Shown here: positions 46,448-56,700 of the stretch, piece after piece | Layout of the letters: each line of letters begins with the position of its first letter | Position numbering within the stretch: position 1 is the stretch's first letter | Assembly (NCBI GenBank): GCA_015179125.1 | Contig: WHVA01000128.1 | Location: 62,001-126,000 of the forward strand | Direction of reading: 5' to 3' | DNA from: Gautieria morchelliformis | Taxonomy: Eukaryota > Basidiomycota > Agaricomycetes > Gomphales > Gomphaceae | Length of the DNA stretch: 64,000 bases | Notes under the pieces: generated by a model | Seen by the model: only the letters and a program-made list of their open reading frames with translations | What the model was told of the DNA's origin: nothing | The model's database searches: none | Made by a program: the position numbers and the translations under genes

Positions 46448-47608
46448 ATGACCTCAAGGTCCAAAGCTACATCGATCACTGCTGCTCCTAAGAAGTGGGC
46501 AGAAAATACAGTGTGGTCTGTAGCTGAGGAGATGGAAATGCTCGATATCCTCCTGGAGCAGAAAGGTATAGGTAATGCCTATGAAAACAGCTTCAAACCA
46601 TCGGTCTGGACACTCGTTGTGATGGCTCTGGAGAATTTTGAAGGGCCACCAAGTAGTGGGCATGAGAAAGATGTCAAGGCCTGTAAAGCAAGGTTCCAGC
46701 GAGTAAGTTGTGGCACTAGCTTCGCTATTTCACATGCTGGCTGAACTTATTTAGCTAAGAGCCGATTACAAGATTGTCCATAAACTCCGTGAGCTGTCTG
46801 GATTTGGCTGGGACGAAGGAAAACAGATTGTGACAGCAAATGAAGAGGTCTGGGAAAATTATCTCATAGTATATATCTCTTGTTCATTGTCTCAGGGTTC
46901 TGCTAACGGTCTTTTTTTTTTGCGTAGTCTCACAAGAAAGCACGCCCCTTCAAAAAGAAACCTTTCCCCTTTTTTGACAAGCTGGCAGAGCTATGCAGGG
47001 ATGTCATCGCAACTGGTGCTGGAGCGTTCAGCGCCTCAACAGTGGCTTGAGAAGAGAGCTCTGATTCTACTCAGGGTGGGTCAGATGGAGATGGGGAGGG
47101 TGACATTGAGTATCATGAGGACAGTGGGGAACAATTGAATGTATGTCTATTTTACTGCTCTCTGCATAGTTAACTCAGCCACGTGCTGTTGCAGCATGTG
47201 TTATCCAGCTCCTCGGCGACAGCATCGACACCTAGCCATGGGATCAAGCACCAGGCTCAATATTCTGGTAGTATGCCGGTGAAGCGGAACCGCAGGTCAG
47301 GTGCTGATGGTCTGTTTGTGATGTCAAATGCAGTGGTGGCTATGGACGAGAGCCTCGCATCAAGTACCACGGCAGCGAGTGTGGGACTGACATCACCAGA
47401 ACGAATGACCAACGCCATAACCACTGTCCAGGCAGAGATATCTGATGATGATGAGGTTTTAGATGCCGTCGGTCTTTTTCAGCGTGACCCCAAGCTCACT
47501 ACAACATACCTCGCATTGCGTAAGGTTTTGAGATCCAAGTGGCTAACGTGTGGGATTAGGGCAGCGGCAGACACTGCTACCCTCAATTTCCAAATGTTTT
47601 CGCAGTAG
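46448..47608 (+). pseudogene. Myb/SANT-like DNA-binding protein of a PIF/Harbinger element, premature stop
   Basis: In active PIF/Harbinger elements this protein binds the transposon ends and helps the transposase (family knowledge). Four exons fit: 46448-46702, 46755-46868, 46928-47140, 47195-47608, all in phase and summing to 332 codons. Exon 1 gives 'WAENTVWSVAEEMEMLDILLEQK...WTLVVMALE', and exon 2 'LRADYKIVHKLRELSGFGWDEGKQIVTANEEVWENYL'-type text (46755-46868), the trihelix domain. A lysine-rich linker, an acidic/serine-rich middle and a C-terminal helix region follow. In-frame TGA at 47048-47050 cuts the protein after about 163 residues. The DNA-binding half could still be made, but the gene is probably dead. 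Confidence 0.75.
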
Positions 47609-47693
47609 GTTTTTGTAATGCAGCAGCCTTCAATCACAGTGCTATGCAATGTGTCTTGAGATTTATCACAACAATGTGTTATAATTTGGTAAG

Positions 47694-47912
47694 TTAGAAA
47701 TGAGTGCGACGACTGCCTAACTCATTTTGGTAGCTGCACCACATCTCCTGGGAAAGCTTCTCTCTTCGCTCAGTAGCCTTTCGTGTTTCTGCAGCGTCAA
47801 TTGCACCCACTCCCAAAGATCCTGTGTTTTGAGGCAGAACAACATCTGGCACCCATGGTTCTGGGTCATCGCTAGGGTCATAGGTTCTAATAAAATTGTG
47901 TACTACTGCGCG
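47694..47912 (-). pseudogene. Harbinger transposase, C-terminal fragment
   Basis: An open minus-strand stretch begins 'VVHNFIRTYDPSDDPEPW', the end of a DDE_Tnp_4 nuclease domain (the H-NFIR segment is typical), and ends at TAA 47694-47696. Upstream coding sequence is missing; the join to unrelated TTCGC-rich repeat is at about 47912. The catalytic D-D-E part is absent here. Confidence 0.7.
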
Positions 47913-48256
47913 CTGTCACGATTCGTTTATTCTGTGAATCATCCCTCAACACACAGCGAATGACCTCCTGAACCAGCGAACGACTTCCCGAACCAGCGAA
48001 TATCTTGCCAAAATATTCGTCGCCATACTGCTTTCGCATTCGCTATTCGCATCATTCCTGCCAGGATGCCAGGTGTTGGGGCCATCATCCATCATAGAAC
48101 CCATCATCTGTTAAAATCCCACTCCATGACAGACCCACATGCTCAGGATGCATTCGGATAGTGTCAGTTGCAGCCTCCGTGCAGGTTGGACTCAATGGGA
48201 CTCGTACCACTGCAGGGCAGGACGAATTAGCTTCGCTGAAGTTTTCACTACACAGT
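47913..48256. other. TTCGC/GCGAA-rich repeat sequence
   Basis: Begins TGTCACGATTCG and carries many GCGAA and TTCGC words (for example 47957-48052). It may be part of a further LTR related to LTR-S. No gene. Confidence 0.4.
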
Positions 48257-49504
48257 TGTCATGACCCATTCATTCCTTGTATCAAGCTATCCCTGTTTTC
48301 CCTTTCACCACTCTTCCATGTTCGCTCGGCTTCACTCCATTCACTCTTTGCTCCATTCACTATTCACCACATTGGCCAAATGACCATTCGCTACCTGCAT
48401 CATTCACCAGTAGCCATGCCATCAAACACGACCAACATCCTCTACCCGGATTGATGGTTCATCACTGGTCCTATCATGAATCGCAAGGAGGTGCAGGCTG
48501 TCATGACTCATTTATTTCTTGTACCCAGCTATCCTGTGTTCCCCTTCACCACTCTTCCATGTTCGCTCATCTTCGCTCCATTCACTCCTCGCTCCATTCG
48601 CTATTCGCCACATTCGCCATATGACCATTCGCTACTCGCATCACTCGCCAGCAGGCACGCCATCAAACACGATTGACATCCTTTACACGGATTGATGGTT
48701 CATCACTGGTCCCATCATCTTCTCAACCCAACCCCCTTTGGGTGTTCCTATGGCTAGAATGCATTCGCAGGGCGTCCTACCCATAGGTCCTGTGGGATCA
48801 ACCCAGCAGACGAAGAGTCCTTGCAGGGTGGTGTGTATGCAGGTCCCAAGGCGTGTTTTCGTACATAGGGGCCTTCGCCCTCTTTCCTCTCCGTTGTTTC
48901 ATGTTTGCACCCCTCTTCCATTCTATTGTATGTCTATTCCATCTATTATGTATCCTGACCGCGCACCCCTATCCAACACTGACTCCTGACGTCCTCTTTC
49001 CTATTCGCTAGCACCATATGAGCATTCGGTATAAGTAGTTTACATTCGCATGTATATTCTCCAGTTTAATTATCATACGTCCATCTTGTGCAAACTTGAC
49101 CTCGCTGTGACCATTGTCTTGAGCCTTCTCCTGTAGATTTTTATCTTCGACCAGAAGAGGACTTAGGCATCACTGGTGAGTTCTCATACTTCATCTTTGT
49201 TACCTTAGCCTTCGAGTTATTTTCTGTGCTGTCAGCGAAGGGCTCCGAAGGAGTGCCTTCGCCGACGAAAGGATTGTCGCTACTTAGACAACCTTTCCGT
49301 GACACCTTGCACGTTACATCGTCAAGTGCCACGGGCTATTTCGCTATGACTGTAGATCAGGGCGAATTCCTTTCGAGTAACCCTCTTACTTCTTAACCCT
49401 TACCTCTTTGGTACTGTTTGCTGGGCGATTTGCTAGATCGCACATGCTATTCGGGCATTCGCCACTAACATGCGATATTAACGCCCAAAAATCCAATCTT
49501 GACA
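48257..49504 (+). repeat. LTR-S copy 3 with a partial tandem duplication of its 5' end
   Basis: A full-length LTR-S runs from 48499 (TGTCATGACTC) to 49504 (CCAATCTTGACA). A second, truncated start (TGTCATGACCCATT) lies at 48257 and covers only the first 220 bp or so before the text restarts. The flanks do not show a 5-bp duplication. Downstream sequence is the chromodomain end of a gypsy B element. Confidence 0.75.
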
Positions 49505-50385
49505 CGCGCGCAGGTACCAATTTGGCTTGGGTTTGTACACTGAAGTCATTGGACCAACGGAGGCTAGCAAAGAGTTTCTTCGTTACTCCTGCTTGAGGAC
49601 CCAATTCCAGGTCAGAAGGCTCGTCGCCACCTCCCCCGGAAATCGTAGATAGGAAAGAGCACTATGTGGTGGAACAGATCCTAGACAGCCGGTTTGTGAG
49701 GACGACTCCAATTCCTCGTGAAATGGGAAGGGTATGGGTATGAGGAGAATTCGTGGGTCCCGGAGCAAGCTGTCTCTGCTCCAGACAAACTCTGTGAATT
49801 CTATAGGACACACCCTGGTGCCCCTCGCTGAATCCGTTCGCTGGCCTTTCAATCCCTCAGGTCCTGTGCTTCGAGGACGCAGCATGCTAGAGGGGGGGTG
49901 ATGTCAGGGGACACCCTGTTTTCCAGTTCCAACACCACACCAAGTTCCAACTCCATTTCCGACTCCGGTTCCAGTTCCAATTCCATCTCCGACTCTGCTT
50001 TCGGAAATGATTCCGCTTCTGGGAGAACTTCCACCAGCTCTGTTCGCTTTGCCAATTCCACTCCACTTTACAACTTCCGCTCTCGGAACAGTGTCGGAAG
50101 TCAAGCGACTCGTGTAATAGGTGGCATCAAGGGTCGATTAAGGGTCAGGGAGGTCAGGGGGATGTAGGGTTGATGGCAAGTGCCAAGTGTTGCCCCTGGC
50201 TGCAGAGCGTAGTATAATATGGGCTCACTGACATTGGGGGTCCTTAGACCTTTCTCTTTGGATTTCCCCTTGTCAGGTGAGAATCCCCTTTCTTGTATAC
50301 TCTGTTCATTTATACATTCTTCCGATTTCCCCTTATCAGTTGTGTGGTAGTGTGATCTCTACAGCCAGCTAGGGTTGCCCTTACA
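49505..50385 (+). mobile_element. 3' end of a gypsy B element: chromodomain plus LTR-B
   Basis: About 49600-49835 carries a chromodomain in two adjacent frames: 'PPPEIVDRKEHYVVEQILDSRF' type start, then 'LVKWEGYGYEENSWVPEQ'. The purine run AGAGGGGGGGTGA at 49890-49901 is a good polypurine tract. LTR-B follows at 49902-50385 (484 bp; TGTCAGGGGACACC...GTTGCCCTTACA). The 5' side is cut off by LTR-S copy 3. The main gypsy B body lacks exactly this 3' part (see 53739-59395). Confidence 0.8.
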
Positions 50386-50760
50386 CTGGTCATAGCAGAC
50401 TTACCTTTCAAGATATCAATGACTTTCACAATACTATGGGCTTTGCAAGGAAGTATGTTGTTCCAGTAGGTGTTATCCCTTTGATATTGGATACTAGATA
50501 TGAATGCCTTTTTCAAAGTTCCAGAAAGATAGCATTACTGCAACATATGAGGGTATTGAATACACCTTTGATTTTCAGTTTCGAGATCCATGGAAGTGGA
50601 TCCGTGATCCTGTAACAGATCCCTCTCTATCCTCATCACTATCCTCTATCCAGTAAAGAAGTTTTTGCATGCAAATGGGAGGATCACTCAGATTTTTTGA
50701 TGAAATAAATACTGGACAAACTGTCAGGGTTCACGCGTTTCCTTCCACAAGTTTCTATTT
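50386..50760. other. Unassigned sequence
   Basis: No gene or element is recognised. Short ORFs are below 70 codons and lack motifs. Confidence 0.4.
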
Positions 50761-50818
50761 CCTTCCATGAGTTTCCGTCATCTTCCGTCAGTTTCCATAA
50801 CCTTCCGTCACCTTCTGT

Positions 50819-50980
50819 CACATGTCACCTTCCATCACATGTCACTTTCCGTCACATGTCACTTTCTATCACATGTCACTTTCTGTCACATGTCACTTTC
50901 TGTCACATGTCACTTTCCGTCACATGTCACTTTCTGTCACATGTCACTTTCCGTCACATGTCACTTTCCGTCACTTTCCG
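50819..50980 (+). repeat. 17-bp tandem repeat, nine units
   Basis: The unit CACATGTCACTTTCYGT occurs nine times in a row (first at 50819, last at 50955, exact 17-bp spacing), with C/T variation at the unit end. Looser CTTCCGTCA words extend to both sides (50770-51000). Too short and continuous for CRISPR, as there are no spacers. The 121-codon ORF through it is a repeat artefact. Confidence 0.9.
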
Positions 50981-51287
50981 TAACCTTCTACAAGTTTCCA
51001 TCTCCCCTATTATGTAAGCCTTGCCAGCGCTATAAGACTGTAGCCCGTGTGGTGGCGTTTCCTCAGCTTGTGAGGATACCCACTACACAGGCAAGTCCCC
51101 ATGTATCTATCGTTGGTAGAGTTATAAACTGAGGATACCCACTACACAGTTGGTCATTGTCCTAGTATCGGCTCTTATCTCCTTGAGTATCTTTGGTTGT
51201 GGCTTCGTCATTAGTGTTGCCCTCACAGAAGATCAAGCTCATAGGACGACCCCACACACTTTTCTTAACCAGCCTTCATCTCAGCCT

Positions 51288-51932
51288 ATGGCAGACCAAC
51301 TCCCAGACGCATACTGGGACGCCCTGGGTGACCATGGGCCATTTCTTCGAGGCCTCCTTTCCAGCCAAGCACAGCAGTTGCAGCAACTTCAACTGCAGAA
51401 TCAGGAACTGCACAATCAGATTGCTAACGTTCACGACCACTTAGCCAATGCTGCCACCAACGCTGCTGTTGCTGCTGCTCAAGCCCTCGCGCCCTCAGTA
51501 CCTCACAGTGTCCCTCCATCTACTCACTCTATCAAAGCAGCAGAACCGGAGAAGTTCAATGGAGACCGTGCAGAGACTGAAGGGTTTATCAGGTCTATCA
51601 AGTTGTCCATCGCTGTCCAGCCAGCATCCTTCCCAGATGAACGCACAAAGATCCTATATGCTCTTTCCTTCATGACGGGAGGCTCTGCGGAGATATGGGC
51701 ACACAACGAGACACAGGCTGTCATTGATGGCACCTCCTCTATATCCACTCTGGAGGGGTTTATTAAACGTGTGGAGGAGGCCTTTGGTGACCCAGACCGT
51801 GCCAGAATGGCTCGCATTAAGCTGCATGACCTTAAGATGGCGTCAGGAATGTCGGCAGATGAATACACGGCTCAATTTGAGATCCTGGCAGGCAGGACAG
51901 GCTTTAATGATGAGGCACTCGAGGATGCCTAG
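51288..51932 (+). mobile_element. Ty3/gypsy element C, gag fragment
   Basis: ATG at 51288 opens a capsid-like protein. A glutamine-rich coiled-coil start ('QAQQLQQLQLQNQELHNQI') and an Ala-rich stretch are followed by 'EPEKFNGDRAETEGFIRSI', 'FMTGGSAEIWAHN' and 'MSADEYTAQFEILAGRTGF', typical of basidiomycete gypsy Gag. The frame ends abruptly at 51930-51932 where copia sequence begins, so the zinc knuckle is missing. The protease-RT of a possible partner starts at 62813 on the same strand. Confidence 0.8.
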
Positions 51933-53104
51933 TAAACAAGCCAGCGAGTATGTAACTATGCTAGTTTATGAGGACCATTATGGAGATATTCGAGATGTTC
52001 TCGAACAAGATTCAACCTCTGAAGGCAGCAGCATCAATACCAATGATTATGCTGTCAGCACGATATCTACCACTGATGAGGACTATAATGCAATGGTATA
52101 AATCTGGTTGAACCAATGAATGCAGATGAAGCATTGAATGACCCGATATGGAAGGAGTCGATGGATAAAAGAGTATAATGCTCTAATTGACAAGAACATA
52201 TGGGAATTAGTCAAACCACCATCAGATGCAAAATATTGTAGGTAACCGATGGGTTTTCCTCTGGAAACGTGATCCTCAAGGAAATCCCATCATACATAAA
52301 TCATGGATGGTCGCCCAAGGCTTCACACAAAGCTTTGGAGTTGATTATGATGAAACCTACTCTCCTGGTGCACGACTCAGCTCCTTACAAGTTATATGCG
52401 CAATCGCAGCCAGAATCAATTGGCCTATACATCAAATGGATGTAGATTATGCTTATCTCAATGCGACACTGCCCGAACCTATTTATATGAAGCAGCCGTA
52501 TGGATATGAGAGTGAGAATACAGACGAGGTGCTCCTGCTCAAGAAGGCCCTATATGGGCTAAAGCAATCTGGAAGGGAATGGTATAAATGTCTAAGCAGT
52601 GAATTTATGAAGCTAGGATTCATGAAATCAGCTTCTGATGCAGCTGTATTTTATAGATGAGGTGCCGGAGGCCATGCAATCATTGCGATAGCAGTTGATG
52701 ACTTGACTATCACTGCTGAAAACCAGTCAACTCTCGATGGAGTAAAGGATAGTCTCAAACAGGTCTTTAGTATAAAAGATCTGGACGAGATACACTGGTT
52801 GCTCACCCTGAAAATTGAGAGAGACTGGAAAAACAAGACAATCTCGATTTATCAACCTGCATACATTGAGAAAATCCTCAAGTGCTTCAATCTAGAAGAC
52901 GCCAAACCATGTCATACGCCTCTGGACCCGAATATAAAGCTATCAAAAGACCAATGCCCTCAAACTGAGCAAGGAAAGAATGCCATGGCAAAGATGCCAT
53001 ATAGGCAAGCAATCGGATCACTCATGTGGGCAGCAGTAGCCACTTGACCAGACATTGCATTTGCAGTGTCATTACTATCTCAATTCCTCGAAAATCCAGC
53101 AAGC
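51933..53104 (+). mobile_element. Ty1/copia element, reverse transcriptase fragment (first piece)
   Basis: Copia RT on the + strand: 'NRWVFLWKRDPQGN', 'MVAQGFTQSFGVDYDETYSP', 'HQMDVDYAYLNATLPEPIYMKQP', 'LKKALYGLKQSGREWY', 'AVDDLTITAEN', 'KPCHTPLDPNIKL', 'YRQAIGSLMWAAVAT' and 'LLSQFLENPAS'. Stop codons near 52080, 52657 and 53045 and frame changes near 52170-52230 show decay. Text stops at 53104 exactly where 'HWxAVKRVFKYLK' should follow; that segment is on the opposite strand at 62812. Integrase and the 5' LTR are absent. Confidence 0.85.
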
Positions 53105-53703
53105 AGGTCGCTATTTTCTTATGTACAGTCGTCACCAATCTATCAAATCGAAAGGTTGCCGAATGCTTCCAGAGGAGTGGAGACACAGTTTCTAAGTGAG
53201 CTGGTATTTTATCATGCCGGACTACATGATTTACTGACTACACAGGTGCTTCCACTGTATATTGAATGCAATTACCAGCCCAGCATTCTATAATACCTAT
53301 GTCAAGATTCCCGATGTGGATTCGTTGGTTGAGACCTACATTGCCGATAACCCAAAATTATTCCCCTTCTTCAAGGATGTGATTGGGGCTCTTGATGGCA
53401 TGCATATCCTAGCTCGACCATCTAGTGACAATTGTGCTCGTTACCAAAACTGGAAAGGTGCACTGTCACAGAACGTGCTAGCTGCCTGCACATTTGACAT
53501 GCGCTTTTCCTACGTACTCAGTGGCTGGGAAGGCAGTGCGGCTGACAGTGAAGTATTTCAAGACGCACATTGTCATGACTTTCACATTCCCGAAGGGAAA
53601 TATTACCTGGCAGATGCAGGTTATGCCATCTGTGATGCTGTCCTAGTACCTTTTCATGGTGTACAGTATCACCTCAGTGAGTGGGAAGCTAGTAATCTTT
53701 GGT
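53105..53703 (+). pseudogene. PIF/Harbinger transposase core fragment
   Basis: DDE_Tnp_4-type nuclease. 53105-53199 reads 'QVAIFLCTVVTNLSNRKVAECFQRSGDTVSK'-type helix-turn-helix text. An intron at 53200-53246 (GTGAGC...CACAG) leads to 'AITSPAFYNTYVKIPD'. Then come 'VIGALDGMHI' (first catalytic Asp, about 53385), 'LSGWEGSAADSEVF' (second Asp, about 53548) and 'KYYLADAGYA' (53600-53629). A GTAAGT donor stands at 53702. Both ends are cut: copia sequence on the left, gypsy B on the right. No stop lies inside the retained core. Confidence 0.8.
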
Positions 53704-53738
53704 AAGTTGGTTCAGCATCCCTGCAAGGCATATAAATA

Positions 53739-56700
53739 TTACCTTGACGAGAGCAACTTCACTACGTTGAAGATGGGGTGGAGGGGGGACATGGAGTTCG
53801 GAAGTCGGAGGCGGTACGCATTCCATCCAACCCTCTGCATCACTGTGAAGGGTCCAAGGTAGCGGTGGGCAAGCTTCTGTGAAGGGCATGTGGTGCGGAT
53901 GTCACTTGCATCTAAATACACCTTGTCTCTGACTTGGTACTCCGTGGCAGGGACCTGGCATTGGTTGTAGTACCTTGCCATGTCATCCTTGGCCTTCGCA
54001 AGGGCAGACTTGGCTTCCGAAAGGGTGGAGTCCATGCAGTCTCAGAACTCATTGACTGTCTCGAGTCAGGACTCTGCCTGGCATGGCTCGAAGCCCATCC
54101 CCGGGTGTCGTCCGGAGTTGAGCATGAAGGGAGTCTGCTGCATGGCGGAATGTACATGGTTGTTGTATTGGAATTCTGCCAGTGGAAGTAGCTCATCCCA
54201 GTCATCCTGCCTCTCGTTGACAAAGAGGCGGAGATATCGCTCCAGCTCCTGATTGACCCGTTCTGTCTGTCCATCGCCCTGCGGATGGTATGCTGTGGTG
54301 GCAGCCAGCTTTATTCCAAGCAGGCAGTAGAGCTCTCATGTCAGTTCTGCAACAAACTGCGAACCTCAGTCAGAAACGACTTGCTTCAGGAGCCCATGCA
54401 ACTTCCAGACATGCACAAGGAACAGGCGGGCTGCTCTGAGTGCTGTGATCATTGTGTGCGTTGGAATGAAGTGGGACATCTTGCTTACCGAGTCCACGTC
54501 GTTCATGATTGCATTGTAGCCATGAGACTCTGGGAGTTCAATGATGAAGTCGACACTGATGGTGTCCCAGCAGGATTCTGGAATCGGGAGTGGAACAAGC
54601 TCTCCAATGGGTAATTGTGCTTTGGTCCGGAGACAAAGGTCGCACCTCTTCACATACTGTCCAATGTAGCGGGACATCTGAGGCCACCAGTAATTCTGAG
54701 CCACTAACTCCAGTGTCTTCCACCTGCCAGAGTACCCTGCGACCCAGGTGTCATGGTGTTGGGACACGATGCGGCGGCGGAGGTGTGCCCCATCTGGAAC
54801 ATAGACCTTGCCCCTGAAGTGGAGCAAGCCATCGCGTTCTGACCACTCCGCTGCCCGTACTGACCATGAATGCCCTTTCCGCAGCTCCTCCACCGCCTTC
54901 ACCACTGATTCCTCCTTCTCTCCATTCTGGTACTGCCTCCGGATGTCCTGGAGAAACTCCGCTTCCGCCCCAACTACGGTCACTCTTTCGAGGGCACGGA
55001 TTGCAAAGAGGATTGGGCGGAGCAATGTCATGTCAGCATTGTCTCCGTTTCTGCTTCCATGATCCGCACAGCGGGATAGGGCATTGGGCTTGCCCATGGT
55101 ACGGCCAGGGTGGTGATGGAGCATGAAATTGAACCAAGACAGGTACAGGGACCACCGTGCTTGTCATCGGTTTAATTTCTTGGACGTTGGAGCAGGGGGA
55201 TCTGGAGACCGGAGAAGAGCCTGCGGCTCGCAGCTGTGCCCTGGTGAGAGGCAAGAAGAGATGATGATATAATCTATGTGGCAGTGACTAGCTACAGGTG
55301 CCCAGCTCTCCGGCTCTCTCTGCTGTACCAAGGCCTCCTCCCTGGCCTCTGGCCTACTCCGCTACCCCAGGAGCTCCCACTCCAATGTGCAAAAGTACTC
55401 TAGGTTCTTGTGGTCCGTCCAGATCTCAAACGGACACAGAGCACCCTCGAGGAAGTGTCGCCACTCCTCTAGCGCTCAGATGATCGCCAGCATTTCCTTG
55501 TTTTGGATCTCATAATTCCGCTCCACCGGACTAAGGCTCTTGGAGAAGAAGGCAACTGGATACCACCTGCCACCATCTTCTGATGACTGCTGTGACAAGA
55601 CTGCTCTGGTGGCTGTGTCGGAAGAATCTGCCTTGACTCAATAAGGGCGAGAGTCACCGGGAAAGATCAGGACCAGGGCAGAAGTGATCAGCTCCTTGAG
55701 TTTGTCAAAGGAGGCCTGTTCTGGCTCCTCCCACCGCCATCCAACATCCTTCTTGATGAGGTCGAAGAGGGCACAGGCATGGCAGAAGTCCTTGATGAAC
55801 CGCCGGTAGAAATTGACAAACCCAATAAAGGACTGGACTTCCTTCTTGTTCCACAACACAGGCCATTCCGACACACCGGCAACTTTGACTGGGTCCATTT
55901 CCACCTTTCCTTCCGACACAATCACCCCAAGATACTCTATCCGCGTCCGCTCAAATTTGCACTTCTCTGGCTTGAGACACAGGTTGTACTCCCAGAGCCA
56001 TTCCAGCACTCTCCGCACTACCTCTCGATATTCCGACATTGTTTTCATGAAGATGAGGATGTCATCAAGGTAGATGCAGACAACCCCTTCTGCTATCATG
56101 TCATGGAAGATGTCATTCGTCATCATCTGGAATGTGGCAGGACTGTTGGTGAGGCCAAAGAACATGACCTGTGGCTCAAAGAGTCCTCGGTTGGTGTGGA
56201 ATGTGGCCTTCCACTCGTCTCCCTTGCGGATCCGAACATTGTTGAAACCCTAGCGGACATCCAGCTTAGTGAAGTACCTAGCCCCGTGGAGTTGTGTGAT
56301 CAGTTCGGAAATGAGTGGAATGGGGTACCGGTTCTTGATCGTGATCACATTCAAGGCCCGGTAATCCTGCACAAGTCTGAGCGAGCCATCCTTCTTCTTG
56401 ATGAAGAACACTGGAGATGCCATTGGTGACTTGGAGGGGTGGATCCTCCCTGTACGGAGGTTCTCCACAAGGAATGCATAAAGATCTACCTGCTCCCTGG
56501 GTGACAGTGGGTAGACCTTGCAGTTGGTGGGCTTTGACCCAGGCTCAAACTCAATGGCATGGTCCCACAGCTTCCATAGAGGCAGGGCATCGAATGACTC
56601 CTTGGCAAAGACCTCCTCGAACTCCTGCAGGTACTCCGGAATCTCCACCTCCACCTTTATCATGCTTCCTGGAGGCTTCTGCAAGGCGTTGCGAAATATT

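Larger units (their letters stand above)
46172..47912. mobile_element. PIF/Harbinger-type transposon, right part truncated
   Basis: TTA at 46172-46174 followed by GGGCCCGTTCAGCGCC fits the usual 3-bp target and GGGCC-type end of PIF/Harbinger elements. Inside lie a Myb/SANT-like gene (+) and, convergent to it, the C-terminal end of a transposase (-). This is the standard two-gene layout of the superfamily. The opposite terminal repeat and most of the transposase are missing; new repeat sequence begins near 47913. Confidence 0.75.

Noticed and set aside
50819-50980. Possible CRISPR array
   Set aside because: Direct 17-bp tandem units without unique spacers, in a eukaryotic genome.
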